46,524 nt of DNA from an uncultured Bacilli bacterium (GTDB lineage Bacteria; Bacillota_I; Bacilli_A; RF39; UBA660), in NCBI GenBank assembly GCA_934096295.1, contig CAKOLL010000006.1, positions 1 to 46,524 of the forward strand, read 5' to 3'. Made by a program: the position numbers and the translations under genes. Shown piece by piece: positions 32,975 to 41,758 of the stretch (position 1 is the first letter of the stretch; each line of letters begins with the position of its first letter). The notes under the pieces were generated by a model. It ran no database searches and was not told the DNA's origin. It worked only from the letters and a program-made list of their open reading frames with translations.

Positions 32975-33003
32975 TTGTCTATATCATAAATGCATGGTAT
33001 AAT
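32975..33003 (+). promoter_or_regulatory. Promoter of the PlsC-like gene
   Basis: TTGTCT (32975-32980), 17 nt, TATAAT (32998-33003) with an upstream TGG. Transcription would begin after 33003, so the ATG at 32990 cannot be the start. Confidence 0.65.
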
Positions 33004-33019
33004 TATGACGAGGTTGTTT

Positions 33020-33775
33020 ATGAAAAAAATATATTATTATGATGATTTTGATAGTGATGTTGTTAAATCTAAAAATCAAGAGTATGTTTTAAAAGATAAC
33101 TATAAATGGATACATAAAAATATATTTTATGTAGTCTTGTCTTATATAATTTATTGGATATTTTTAATTATTAGTTTTGTTTATATAAAATTATTTTTAC
33201 ACGTAAGTATTAAAAATAGAAAATGTTTAAAAAATAAGAAAAATTATTATTTATATATAAATCATACACAAGAAGTTGGGGATGCTTTTATACCTCCGTT
33301 TATAACTAGATATAAAAGACCATATTATGTAGTTAATAAAGCTAATTTGGGAATACCTGTGTTAGGTAAATTGTTACCCGCCCTTGGGGCTTTAGTTATT
33401 CCTGATAAAATTCATGATATGTTAAAGTTTAGAGAAGCATTAAAATATTATGGCAAAAAACATCCGATTGTTATTTATCCGGAAGCTCATGTATGGCCAT
33501 ATTATACAAAAATTAGGACATTTAAAAACAGTGCTTTTCAGCTAGCTGTTGAAGATGAAAAAGAAATATACTCTGCTACAACGACATATCAAAAAAGTAA
33601 AATATTTAAGAAGCCTAAAATTGTTATATATGTAGATGGTCCATTTTGTGTTGATAACTCACTTACTAAAAAAGAAAAGAGTAAAGCATTAGCTGAAATT
33701 GTAAGGAATAAAATGATTGAGAGAAGTAAAATGTCTAATATTGAATATATAATATATAAAAAGAAAGATAATTAA
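33020..33775 (+). CDS. PlsC-like acyltransferase with an altered active site
   Basis: A 251-residue protein with a membrane helix at about residues 37-60. INHTQEVGDAF stands at the acyltransferase box, but His and Asp are separated by five residues, not four as in HX4D. VIYPEAHVWP matches the second substrate box (FPEGTR). The family transfers acyl chains to glycerol or sugar hydroxyls at the membrane. I start at ATG 33020 (GAGG upstream, behind the promoter at 32975-33003). Its last codons belong to a 33-bp repeat shared with 36333-36365. Confidence 0.7.
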   Translation: MKKIYYYDDFDSDVVKSKNQEYVLKDNYKWIHKNIFYVVLSYIIYWIFLIISFVYIKLFLHVSIKNRKCLKNKKNYYLYINHTQEVGDAFIPPFITRYKRPYYVVNKANLGIPVLGKLLPALGALVIPDKIHDMLKFREALKYYGKKHPIVIYPEAHVWPYYTKIRTFKNSAFQLAVEDEKEIYSATTTYQKSKIFKKPKIVIYVDGPFCVDNSLTKKEKSKALAEIVRNKMIERSKMSNIEYIIYKKKDN

Positions 33776-33790
33776 ATATCTTTCCAACCT
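33758..33790 (+). repeat. 33-bp direct repeat, copy 1
   Basis: Identical to 36333-36365, with about 20 more similar bases beyond. It covers the C-terminal KKDN and stop codon of the acyltransferase gene. On the minus strand it keeps the end of a second acyltransferase (GWKDI-stop) that is absent here. Confidence 0.85.
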
Positions 33791-33820
33791 ATGATATCAT
33801 TAATAATCAAATAAAATTTA

Positions 33821-35029
33821 TTATTTCATGTTTAAAATTATAGCAATAAGTAATCCAATAACTATGATTAAAACAGTTATATAAATGGCCATTGAAGCAG
33901 AACCTACTTTATCAATATTAGGGTTTGTTCTTATTAGTTTGGCAACTTTTTCAGGAACGTTTTCTAATACTACATTTTCACTTCTTGCTAGCATATCCTC
34001 ATATCTTTTAATTGTATCACTTATATTTTGGGTCGGATCTTTTATTTCATATAATTGATTAGTTAAATTACAAAACATAGTATAATATTCGTAAATCTCA
34101 GGAATTAAATAATCCTTATATACTATAACATCAAATATATAATTTTCAAATACTTTAATCTTATCTTCTTCCTCTTTTGTATAGGGAGATTGTTTAAAAA
34201 TTAGTTTATAGTATTCATCAAATTTTATTAAAGGAATTTTTTCTTTTTCTTCTACTTTTTCTTCTTGAATTTTACTTTCTGTAGAAACCTCTTTATCTTC
34301 ATTGGACATTTCATGACTTTCTTTAATGTACTCATTATGCTTATTTAAATTAAAAGTTATTACTACCCCATTACTTATATATATTTTTTCTTCATCATTA
34401 CCAAGTGGTGTGTCTAAAGTATTGCCTATTGCATGATTTCTTTCGTTCATAAGCTTTAAATTATTTAAATGTTCTTCAGTGGCATCATTTCTCATTAATG
34501 CTTCATTTAAACATTCCAACTTAATATTTTTTTTACCATTATTTAAAAATGCAAATAAGTCATCTTCAGTAATTGTATTTCCACGACTTGTTACTAGAGT
34601 TTCATATGCTTTTAAAACATCTTCTCCATTTACATCACATAGTAAATAGTTTTTTCCTGTTTTATCTTGATAACGTATGTAATCTTTAACTATTCCTTCA
34701 ACTTTTTTATTATTATGTATTAGTTGAAACTTTTGCAAAATTTCATTATTTTTTGTTATTTTATTAAAATCTTCTGATGTCATTTCTTGTTTCTTATTCT
34801 TTTCATCATAAAATCTTGCATGAATTTCTAATATTTTAAAAATAGACTCTGCATTTAAATTTGAAACATTATTTTTAAAATTTATGTTTTTAGAATAAAA
34901 ATCGTAAAAATCAAAATAGGAAAAATCTATATATTCTCCATTATATCCAATTTTGTTATTTTTAATATCAAATTTTTTAAATTCTGGGCATTGTTTTATT
35001 TGATCAATAAAAATATAAAAGTTATTCAT
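33821..35029 (-). CDS. Tail-anchored protein of unknown function
   Basis: A 402-residue protein, hydrophilic until a single C-terminal helix (last 22 or so residues, MAIYITVLIIVIGLLIAIIL), so it faces the cytoplasm. A Glu/Lys-rich linker at about 240-270 separates two helical parts. I use ATG 35029; an in-frame GTG at 35038 is very close to AAGG. No family recognised. It stands where the convergent acyltransferase copy would be expected from the 33-bp repeat. Confidence 0.6.
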   Translation of the reverse strand: MNNFYIFIDQIKQCPEFKKFDIKNNKIGYNGEYIDFSYFDFYDFYSKNINFKNNVSNLNAESIFKILEIHARFYDEKNKKQEMTSEDFNKITKNNEILQKFQLIHNNKKVEGIVKDYIRYQDKTGKNYLLCDVNGEDVLKAYETLVTSRGNTITEDDLFAFLNNGKKNIKLECLNEALMRNDATEEHLNNLKLMNERNHAIGNTLDTPLGNDEEKIYISNGVVITFNLNKHNEYIKESHEMSNEDKEVSTESKIQEEKVEEKEKIPLIKFDEYYKLIFKQSPYTKEEEDKIKVFENYIFDVIVYKDYLIPEIYEYYTMFCNLTNQLYEIKDPTQNISDTIKRYEDMLARSENVVLENVPEKVAKLIRTNPNIDKVGSASMAIYITVLIIVIGLLIAIILNMK

Positions 35030-35093
35030 AAATATCACTGCCTTCTATTAAAAATTATATCATATAATTTTTGCTAGAGCATAAAAAAATTAC

Positions 35094-35122
35094 TTGATTA
35101 TAAAAACTATTAATTATATAAT
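35094..35122 (+). promoter_or_regulatory. Promoter of the S41-like peptidase gene
   Basis: TTGATT (35094-35099), 17 nt, TATAAT (35117-35122). Confidence 0.65.
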
Positions 35123-35150
35123 TAAATTAAAAGTTAACGTGGTGATTTAA

Positions 35151-36350
35151 ATGAAACAAAAATACTTAGATGATTTAAATTATTTTCTAGATTATGCAAC
35201 TCAAAAAAGAGGAAAAAAACTTGACAAGAAATTTCCAAATGAAACAATTCATTTAGATTTTTATTTTCTTCATAGTAAAGGCGAATTAGATAATTTTATT
35301 AAAAAATATGAAAATGAACATAAAATAAATAGCGATTACGATTTTTACTATTTTATGAAATGCATTATAAAATTTATGTGTGGAAATTTAGATGCTCACA
35401 CGAATATCACGATGAAAAATGATAATAATCATTACCCAATCTCTTTTTTAACTATTGATAATAAAATTTATGTTTATAAATGTAGTGATAGTAAATATAA
35501 CTTTAGTGAATTAAAAGAAATTAATGGAATAAAGATTAAGAAAATTGTTGATGAATTTGAAAAGTGTACTAATTTTGGATCTTATTCTTGGTTTTTAGTA
35601 AAACTAGATTATGGTCTAAGTACCAAAAATACTTTATTATCTTTGCCTAGTATAAGTTATAATACTAAAACTATAGAATATAAAACATCAATGGGAATTA
35701 TTAAATATGAAATAAATAAAGATTACTCAAATGAATTTTCCACTTTTAATAATGAAGAAATTAAGCAAATAATAGTTAAAGATAACTTTTTAATAATTAA
35801 GTATCCTTGTTGTAATTCTGAATATGTTCCTAATATCAAAAATATAAAAAGAGCTCTTCGTAAAAATAATATAGATAACATTATATTAGATATACGAGGA
35901 AATACTGGTGGTAATTCAACTTTAATTAACCCCCTTATAAAATTTCTGGAAAGATCAAAGTTAAATCTAATCACTTTGGTGGATAAGTATGTATTTTCAA
36001 GTGGGCGATTTGCTGCTATCGACATGAAAAGAATTAAAAGCAAAATAGTTGGAGAAGAAATTGGTACACCTATTAATTGTTTTGGATATATATCAGGAGA
36101 TGGCATCACACCTAATACTAAACTAAACTTTAATTTTGCAAAGGTTTATTGGTATTTAGATGAAAAAACAATGTCTATGAAAGGAATCTACACTAAAAAA
36201 GCATTACATGAAAAAAGAAAAGAACTTTTCTCCCCATTATATTTGAAATTGGATTACACGATTAAGTTGACATTAGAAGACTATAGAAATGAAGGCAATG
36301 ATATAATGCTTGATAAATGCATTGAATGGCTAAAAAAGAAAGATAATTAA
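35151..36350 (+). CDS. S41-family (C-terminal processing) peptidase
   Basis: A 399-residue protein. NIDNIILDIRGNTGGNST (about 243-260) is the S41 core strand and glycine loop, and YVFSSGRFAAIDM (about 282-294) carries the likely nucleophile Ser, followed by KIVGEEIGTP. There is no signal peptide or PDZ domain, so it is likely to be cytoplasmic, unlike CtpA/Prc. Its stop overlaps the stop of the convergent acyltransferase gene by 4 bases and lies in the second copy of the 33-bp repeat. Confidence 0.8.
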   Translation: MKQKYLDDLNYFLDYATQKRGKKLDKKFPNETIHLDFYFLHSKGELDNFIKKYENEHKINSDYDFYYFMKCIIKFMCGNLDAHTNITMKNDNNHYPISFLTIDNKIYVYKCSDSKYNFSELKEINGIKIKKIVDEFEKCTNFGSYSWFLVKLDYGLSTKNTLLSLPSISYNTKTIEYKTSMGIIKYEINKDYSNEFSTFNNEEIKQIIVKDNFLIIKYPCCNSEYVPNIKNIKRALRKNNIDNIILDIRGNTGGNSTLINPLIKFLERSKLNLITLVDKYVFSSGRFAAIDMKRIKSKIVGEEIGTPINCFGYISGDGITPNTKLNFNFAKVYWYLDEKTMSMKGIYTKKALHEKRKELFSPLYLKLDYTIKLTLEDYRNEGNDIMLDKCIEWLKKKDN

Positions 36351-36365
36351 ATATCTTTCCAACCT
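36333..36365 (+). repeat. 33-bp direct repeat, copy 2
   Basis: Identical to 33758-33790. It covers the overlapping 3' ends of the S41 peptidase (KKKDN) and the convergent PlsC-like gene (GWKDI). Confidence 0.85.
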
Positions 36366-37210
36366 GCGATATCTTTAATATCAAATTCATATTTTAATTT
36401 TTTGTTATAAGCGTTCTCATATGCTTTTTTTCTTGCTTCATAATCTACCTCAGCCATCTTAATTGAATCACTTTTAATAGATTCATTTGCTTCTGGATAA
36501 ATGACTTTATTAATTATTACATTATACTTTACAACATTAAATTCGTTATTATCTGTAATATCTGTATCAATCATTTTAACAAAACATGAAATAACGGGAA
36601 CATCAAGTTCATGAGCAAATTGATATGCTCCACGCTTGCATGGTCTTGGAAGTTTATAGTTAAACCACATTTCTTCTTCCGGATAAATTAATACAATATT
36701 TCCTTTTGAAAGGATTTTTTTTAATTCTGGAACAAACTTTTTAATTATATAATTTGGACTTTTTGATAAAGGAATTACTTCAATATTATTAAAAAGAAAA
36801 CCTAAAAATCCCGGCATAGCTAAATTTGTATCTTGCACAACAATATATAGTTTTTTATGTAACTTTTCTTCCACAATTTTTCTAATATTATAGCTATCTA
36901 ACGGATTAAAGTGATTACTAGTTATTATAGCACCTTTTGATAAATCTGCGTATTCTAATTTTTCTAAACCTATTATATCTATATTCGGATATATTTCTTT
37001 AGCTATTTTTTTTACTGTCTTATTGGCAATCTTATTTTTAATAAAATATATTGGACTTTTTTTACTTTGATAGAATTTATTAATACAATTATTTATTTCT
37101 TCTTCACTGAGATTGGGATCTCCGAGTTCAACTTTTTTATTAAGTTCATTATTTTCAATATTTGTTTTTATATTGTTGATAACTTCTTTTTTACTACCTC
37201 CGATTATCAT
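36347..37210 (-). CDS. PlsC-like acyltransferase of the ACP operon
   Basis: A 287-residue protein. SNHFNPLDS (about 99-107) is a proper HX4D box and LIYPEEEMWF the second box; CKRGAYQFA also fits. It would move an acyl chain, probably from the operon's own acyl carrier protein, to a lipid or sugar hydroxyl. It is the last gene of the operon; its ATG overlaps the previous stop (ATGA). Confidence 0.82.
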   Translation of the reverse strand: MIIGGSKKEVINNIKTNIENNELNKKVELGDPNLSEEEINNCINKFYQSKKSPIYFIKNKIANKTVKKIAKEIYPNIDIIGLEKLEYADLSKGAIITSNHFNPLDSYNIRKIVEEKLHKKLYIVVQDTNLAMPGFLGFLFNNIEVIPLSKSPNYIIKKFVPELKKILSKGNIVLIYPEEEMWFNYKLPRPCKRGAYQFAHELDVPVISCFVKMIDTDITDNNEFNVVKYNVIINKVIYPEANESIKSDSIKMAEVDYEARKKAYENAYNKKLKYEFDIKDIAGWKDI

Positions 37211-38160
37211 AAGCGAGTTTCTTTCCCACTTTCAAAAACATTTTTTAAAGTGTTTGTTTCATTTACTAATAATGATGCTCTTTTAACCATTAAATCCATC
37301 CATTCAGAATCTTTTTTCTTATCTTCATCGGTATAACTATTTTTGATACTTAACAATTCTTCATAATATGGTGTAAGTTTGGCATATTTCCAAAAATAAT
37401 CTTTATATTGAACTTCATCATATTGCCATGGTTTTAAAAATAAATTGTAGTGAATTATAATGGGATTATCTAATTCTTTATTGTTGGGATTTGGCATAGC
37501 ATCATATTCATCTTTTAAATATTTAATATGTCCATAACATAAAGCATTTATATAATCTTGATCTGGTGCCACAACATCAAATCCATATTTTGTATATAAA
37601 TTTAAGAACTTTTCATCTATTTTTAATTCACGTAATTTTTTGGAATTCATAAGTAATACACCTGAATTAATATATTTATCTCTAGGTATACCAACGACTT
37701 GTTCAAAATAATTTGCTAAAACTTCATTATCTATAGTTGACTTATCTATGATGCACCCTAAATAATTATTTTCAAGAGGCTCATTGAAAAGCTCTGAGAT
37801 ATCACCTGAAATAACTGTATCTGAATCGATATAAATACATTTATCATATTCTGGAAACATAACTGGAATAAAAATACGGAAGTATATTGTTAAGGTAAAA
37901 GTATACTCTCTAAGTCTATTTCCTAACTTATCTGTTATCATACTTAGATTTTTATTCATCTCTGTTAAAATTATTTTACAATTTTCTGTTTCTAAGTTCA
38001 TTAATTTTTCAGCGTTTTCTCTGCTTAAATTTTCATAGATAATATTTATATCGTAATTGTAATCTTTATTTGCATTCATTATTAAAGATTTTATGGAAAC
38101 TGCTACAAACTTGGCATATCCATCATCTATGGCATAAAATATAGGGATTGTTTTTTTCAC
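37207..38160 (-). CDS. GT8 glycosyltransferase, second in operon
   Basis: A 317-residue glycosyltransferase of family 8 (GT-A fold, retaining). CIYIDSDTVISGDISELF (about 104-121) has the DxD metal and sugar-nucleotide site, with KYINSGVLLMNSKKL and PDQDYINALCYG after it, then the HYNLFLKPW motif. The start is GTG 38160, overlapping the previous TGA by 4 bases. The sugar is not predictable. Confidence 0.9.
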   Translation of the reverse strand: MKKTIPIFYAIDDGYAKFVAVSIKSLIMNANKDYNYDINIIYENLSRENAEKLMNLETENCKIILTEMNKNLSMITDKLGNRLREYTFTLTIYFRIFIPVMFPEYDKCIYIDSDTVISGDISELFNEPLENNYLGCIIDKSTIDNEVLANYFEQVVGIPRDKYINSGVLLMNSKKLRELKIDEKFLNLYTKYGFDVVAPDQDYINALCYGHIKYLKDEYDAMPNPNNKELDNPIIIHYNLFLKPWQYDEVQYKDYFWKYAKLTPYYEELLSIKNSYTDEDKKKDSEWMDLMVKRASLLVNETNTLKNVFESGKETRL

Positions 38161-38969
38161 TTAATCTCCTCCTTCAATTGTTGATAACTTGTTAAGATAT
38201 CATCAAATTCATGGCACTTTAAGATTTCATGTAATCTATCTATGTTCCATGGTTTTACTTTTTGAGTTCTAAAGTACGGAAAGAACTTAAAAGTTGTAGT
38301 AAAATGACGAAATACAGTGTCATTTTTTAATGTATGTTGTTCATTATATTTTCTTTTTACAATTAATTTTGGCTTGCAATACTTGTTAATTGCTGCTTGA
38401 TCTGGAAGTAACATTTTTCTTGTTTGACACATATTTCTAGCTTTTTTAAAGCTGCCACTTTTTCTTATTAAATCTAAATTTAAAATTAATACCCCCGAAT
38501 TTAAATAATCTTTCTTTATTTTATTTTTACTATAAAAATATTGGCCATAGAAATCTCTAACTCCGACGATTTCATATTTGGAATTATCTAAGTCATAAAA
38601 ACTTTTAAATGAATTATATGCCACGACATCATTATCTAAATACATTATTTTACTTGGCATAACAGGTACTAAATCAGCATAAAGTCTAAGCATACAATAT
38701 GGAGTAAACATTGTATCAATATTACTTGATGGTATTTCATCTAAAAAATACTCTTTAACATCGATTAATTTAACGAAACTGTCTTTATTAACTTTTTTTA
38801 CTAATTCATCTAATTGTTTTATTGATTTTTCACTTACACTCTTTTTATCTTCATAATCCATACTAAAAACATATATATGTAAATTTCCATTTTCATGTTT
38901 TATTAATGATAATATGGATATTATTAACCCATCAACAATATTAGAATCTCCACAATAAAGTATGTTCAT
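38157..38969 (-). CDS. GT8 glycosyltransferase, first in operon
   Basis: A 270-residue family 8 glycosyltransferase: IMYLDNDVVAYNSFKSFYDL (DND as the metal site), YLNSGVLILNLDLIRKS and LPDQAAINKYC. It is shorter than its neighbour and only distantly similar, so two different linkages are likely. ATG 38969 is 2 bases after the PPTase stop. Confidence 0.88.
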   Translation of the reverse strand: MNILYCGDSNIVDGLIISILSLIKHENGNLHIYVFSMDYEDKKSVSEKSIKQLDELVKKVNKDSFVKLIDVKEYFLDEIPSSNIDTMFTPYCMLRLYADLVPVMPSKIMYLDNDVVAYNSFKSFYDLDNSKYEIVGVRDFYGQYFYSKNKIKKDYLNSGVLILNLDLIRKSGSFKKARNMCQTRKMLLPDQAAINKYCKPKLIVKRKYNEQHTLKNDTVFRHFTTTFKFFPYFRTQKVKPWNIDRLHEILKCHEFDDILTSYQQLKEEIK

Positions 38970-38971
38970 TT

Positions 38972-39433
38972 CTACTCCTCACTTTTACATATTGCTATTA
39001 TATACTTTTCATTTTCTATTAATTCTATTTTTTCTTTTATCTTAGTTGTATCTACATTCATTAAACCATACGATATTCCAATACCCTTCATTTTAACAAA
39101 TGCTTCTTTCATAACCCAAATTCTAGTAAAATCATATTCCTTATTAGCTGAATTTAGTATTTCGTTTTGTTCATTAGTTGTAAAAAATTTTCTTACAACA
39201 TTTTCTTTAAAGGTAAAATATTCTATATCTACACCAATTTCATTATCACTTATAACCAATACTGTAGTGCCTTTATCATGACTTATATTAAAATATATTT
39301 CTTCATTTTTTAAATACGGCTTATTATAATCGTTAAATATTATCTCATAGTTTGATATATTAAAGTCTTTTTTTAAGCACTCTTTTAATAGTTCTTTGGA
39401 GTTTGTATTTTCTTTTATATATAACTTATACAT
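38972..39433 (-). CDS. 4'-phosphopantetheinyl transferase (Sfp type)
   Basis: A 153-residue enzyme that attaches phosphopantetheine from CoA to an acyl carrier protein. IGVDIEYF holds Asp69 and Glu71, and WVMKEAFVKMKG holds Glu110 and Lys114, the Mg and catalytic residues. It overlaps the acyl carrier protein gene by 8 bases. It is short compared with Sfp (about 225), with a reduced N-terminal half. A dedicated PPTase suggests the carrier protein here is not the general fatty-acid one. Confidence 0.9.
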   Translation of the reverse strand: MYKLYIKENTNSKELLKECLKKDFNISNYEIIFNDYNKPYLKNEEIYFNISHDKGTTVLVISDNEIGVDIEYFTFKENVVRKFFTTNEQNEILNSANKEYDFTRIWVMKEAFVKMKGIGISYGLMNVDTTKIKEKIELIENEKYIIAICKSEE

Positions 39434-39650
39434 GGCTACTTAAGAAATTAACTATATCTTCAACTGTTTGAATTTTTTTAATCTCTTTATCAGGAATCTC
39501 AAGTTGATATTTAGTTTCTATTTCTGAAATTAATGTTACTAGGTCTAATGACTCTAGGTCTAAATCTGCGATTAGATTAGTTTTTAAATTTATGCTTTCT
39601 TCAGGTACTTCTGCTACTCCTGCAATTATTTTAATTATTTCTTCTTTCAT
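39426..39650 (-). CDS. Acyl carrier protein
   Basis: A 74-residue four-helix protein with DLDLESLDLVTLI; Ser34 is the phosphopantetheine site. The ATG overlaps the TGA of the ligase gene (ATGA), with GGAGG just before it. Together with the ligase and PPTase it makes a self-contained acyl-loading unit. Confidence 0.93.
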   Translation of the reverse strand: MKEEIIKIIAGVAEVPEESINLKTNLIADLDLESLDLVTLISEIETKYQLEIPDKEIKKIQTVEDIVNFLSSHV

Positions 39651-41224
39651 TTTTCTTCCTCCATTATTTTATTTCTCAAAATTTTTCTATTATTGTTCTT
39701 TGGGAATTCATCATTTCTTAATGTTACACTTGATATTTGATGATTTTTGGGAACCTTACTATTGTACTTGTAAATTAAGCCATTAAAGTAACTCGTGTTT
39801 CCAAAATATTCTTCATTTGGATAAATCATTGCTATTAATTTATTATCTTTAGCATACACTATTACCTCACATACCCCTTTATCTTTTGACAATTTTTCTT
39901 CGATAACCTCCGGTGATATGTTTTCTCCATTACTTAATATGATTAGATTTTTCTTTCTACCTGTAATATAAAGAAAACCATTTTCATCTAAATATCCAAA
40001 ATCTCTGGTATTAAAGTATCCATTTTTAATTACACTTTTTGTTGCTTGTTCATCTTTATAATAACCAAGCATTACAATGTCTCCTTTAACTAATATTTCA
40101 TTGTTTTCAATTTTTATGCTAGCTCCACGCACCACTTGACCAACAGATCCATCTTTATAATACTCATTTCTGTTAACCGCTAAAACCGGAGAACATTCAG
40201 TAATTCCATATCCATTTAATATTTCGATACCAATCGATCTAAACCATTTAACATATTTTGCATCTAAGAATGCTCCGCCACAAATAATGTATTTTAAATT
40301 GCCACCAAAATTAGCTAATATTGACTTAAATAGTATGTGTCTTAAATCTATGCCGATTTTTAATAAACTATTACTCATTTTTATCGTAGCTTTTAAAATA
40401 TTAGCCTTTTTAGTTTGACGAGCTGTTTTCCATATTTGTTTATAAAAATTTTCAATAAATACAGGCACCACGAACAACGTATTTGGTTGTGATTCTTTAA
40501 TTTCATTTAATAAATATTTTAAGCTGTGATTTAAAAATACGGGAACTCCATAATAAAATGGTTTTAAAACACTTGTGATAAGCCCGAAAGCATGGTGAAA
40601 TGGCAAACAAGAAAATACTAAACCATCTGGCTTAAATAAGCAGCTTGCTCCGTAGATATCACTTAAAATATTTTTTTCACTTAACATTACACCTTTGTTG
40701 GCCCCGGTTGTTCCTGATGTAAAAAATATTACGCGACATTCATCTTTTACTTTATTTTCTTTGTAAATCAAATCTTTACTATTCTTAATTGTTATATCAA
40801 TGTCATCTATAAAGTATGATTTATATTTTTTCTCTAATCCTTCCAAGTCACAATAATTTTTGGAATAATATATTACTTTACAATCACTTTTTTTTAAAAG
40901 TTCATTAATTTTTTCTGTTGATAAGTCCTTATCTATCAACACTGCCACATTTTTGCTGATTATAATACTAAAAAATAATACTAGATAATTATAAGAATTT
41001 TCTCCGATTAATGCAATATGTTTATGTTTGAAATTATTACTTAAATAATTGCTCATTAAAGTTACATCTTTATAAAAATCATTGTATGTTTTTTTTATTT
41101 GTTCTTTTTGGGCATTGTTAAAAATAAAAGATACGTCGTCTTTTTTATCTTTTAAATTTAGTGTTAATAATTCGTTGAAATCTTTTAAATTTTTATGTTC
41201 ATAATATGCATATGGTTTATTCAT
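39647..41224 (-). CDS. Acyl-activating (AMP-forming) ligase
   Basis: A 525-residue ANL-superfamily enzyme. FFTSGTTGANKGVM (residues 167-180) is the ATP loop, GYGITECSPVLA the adenylate site, YITGRKKNLII the hinge, and Lys514 in NNNRKILRNK the likely catalytic lysine. As the first gene before an acyl carrier protein, it most likely loads a fatty or other acyl group onto that carrier, as acyl-ACP synthetases do. The promoter region is 41240-41290, after the DUF4186 terminator. Confidence 0.9.
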   Translation of the reverse strand: MNKPYAYYEHKNLKDFNELLTLNLKDKKDDVSFIFNNAQKEQIKKTYNDFYKDVTLMSNYLSNNFKHKHIALIGENSYNYLVLFFSIIISKNVAVLIDKDLSTEKINELLKKSDCKVIYYSKNYCDLEGLEKKYKSYFIDDIDITIKNSKDLIYKENKVKDECRVIFFTSGTTGANKGVMLSEKNILSDIYGASCLFKPDGLVFSCLPFHHAFGLITSVLKPFYYGVPVFLNHSLKYLLNEIKESQPNTLFVVPVFIENFYKQIWKTARQTKKANILKATIKMSNSLLKIGIDLRHILFKSILANFGGNLKYIICGGAFLDAKYVKWFRSIGIEILNGYGITECSPVLAVNRNEYYKDGSVGQVVRGASIKIENNEILVKGDIVMLGYYKDEQATKSVIKNGYFNTRDFGYLDENGFLYITGRKKNLIILSNGENISPEVIEEKLSKDKGVCEVIVYAKDNKLIAMIYPNEEYFGNTSYFNGLIYKYNSKVPKNHQISSVTLRNDEFPKNNNRKILRNKIMEEEK

Positions 41225-41313
41225 AATTCCACCCCATGTTTTTTAAGTAACGACCCTATATATAATAATATCATGATTTTTTAGTTTTGAAAACCAATTT
41301 TGTTTTATAATAA

Positions 41314-41347
41314 ACAAAAAGAGCTAATTTGTATTTGTTTTTAGCTC
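41314..41347 (-). terminator. Terminator of the DUF4186 gene, overlaps the stop
   Basis: GAGCTAA (41321-41327) pairs with TTAGCTC (41341-41347), followed on the minus strand by TTTTTG. The stop codon (41324-41326) lies in the stem. Confidence 0.8.
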
Positions 41348-41686
41348 AGTTTCTATCCATGTTATCAAAAGATTTAAAATATACTCTTTTTCTTTATCAG
41401 TTAATTCTTTATTTTTAGGTATATGATGCCATTTATAAAGACAAGATCTACAACAACAAGCACAAGCATGCATTGCTATAAATACGGGATGATTTTTCAT
41501 TGGAGTTTGCTTACCATCATTTAAAGGATTGGCTGGTGCTAATTTAGTATTTATGAAATCTATTGCATGCCTTTTAACTGTTTCCATGCCCTTTTCTTTA
41601 ATATATTCTATTTCTTTTTCTTTCAAATGAAAACTATTTCTAAATTTTGATGTTTTTAATTTTTTTATTATTTCATGGTTTGTCAT
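41324..41686 (-). CDS. DUF4186 family protein
   Basis: A 120-residue cytoplasmic protein with the family's HAIDFINTKLAPANPLNDGK, QTPMKNHPVFIAMHACACCC and LYKWHHIPK. Cys and His clusters (CACCCRSC with nearby HH) suggest metal binding. The function is unknown. It is a separate transcription unit between tmRNA and the ACP operon. Confidence 0.85.
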   Translation of the reverse strand: MTNHEIIKKLKTSKFRNSFHLKEKEIEYIKEKGMETVKRHAIDFINTKLAPANPLNDGKQTPMKNHPVFIAMHACACCCRSCLYKWHHIPKNKELTDKEKEYILNLLITWIETELKTNTN

Positions 41687-41720
41687 TACATCTAATCCTT
41701 CTTTTTATGTATTTATTTTA

Positions 41721-41748
41721 AATTAAAAATTCCTTATCAAAGGAATTT
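41721..41748 (-). terminator. tmRNA terminator
   Basis: AAATTCCTT pairs with AAGGAATTT (41727-41748) around a 4-nt loop; T residues follow on the minus strand. Confidence 0.9.
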
Positions 41749-41758
41749 ACTTTCAATT

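Noticed and set aside
32990..33019. ATG 32990 as start of the PlsC-like gene
   Set aside because: The promoter's TATAAT lies at 32998-33003, downstream of that ATG.
35723..36109. Minus-strand open frame of 128 codons inside the S41 peptidase gene
   Set aside because: Shadow of the real gene, which has clear S41 motifs, promoter and ribosome site.
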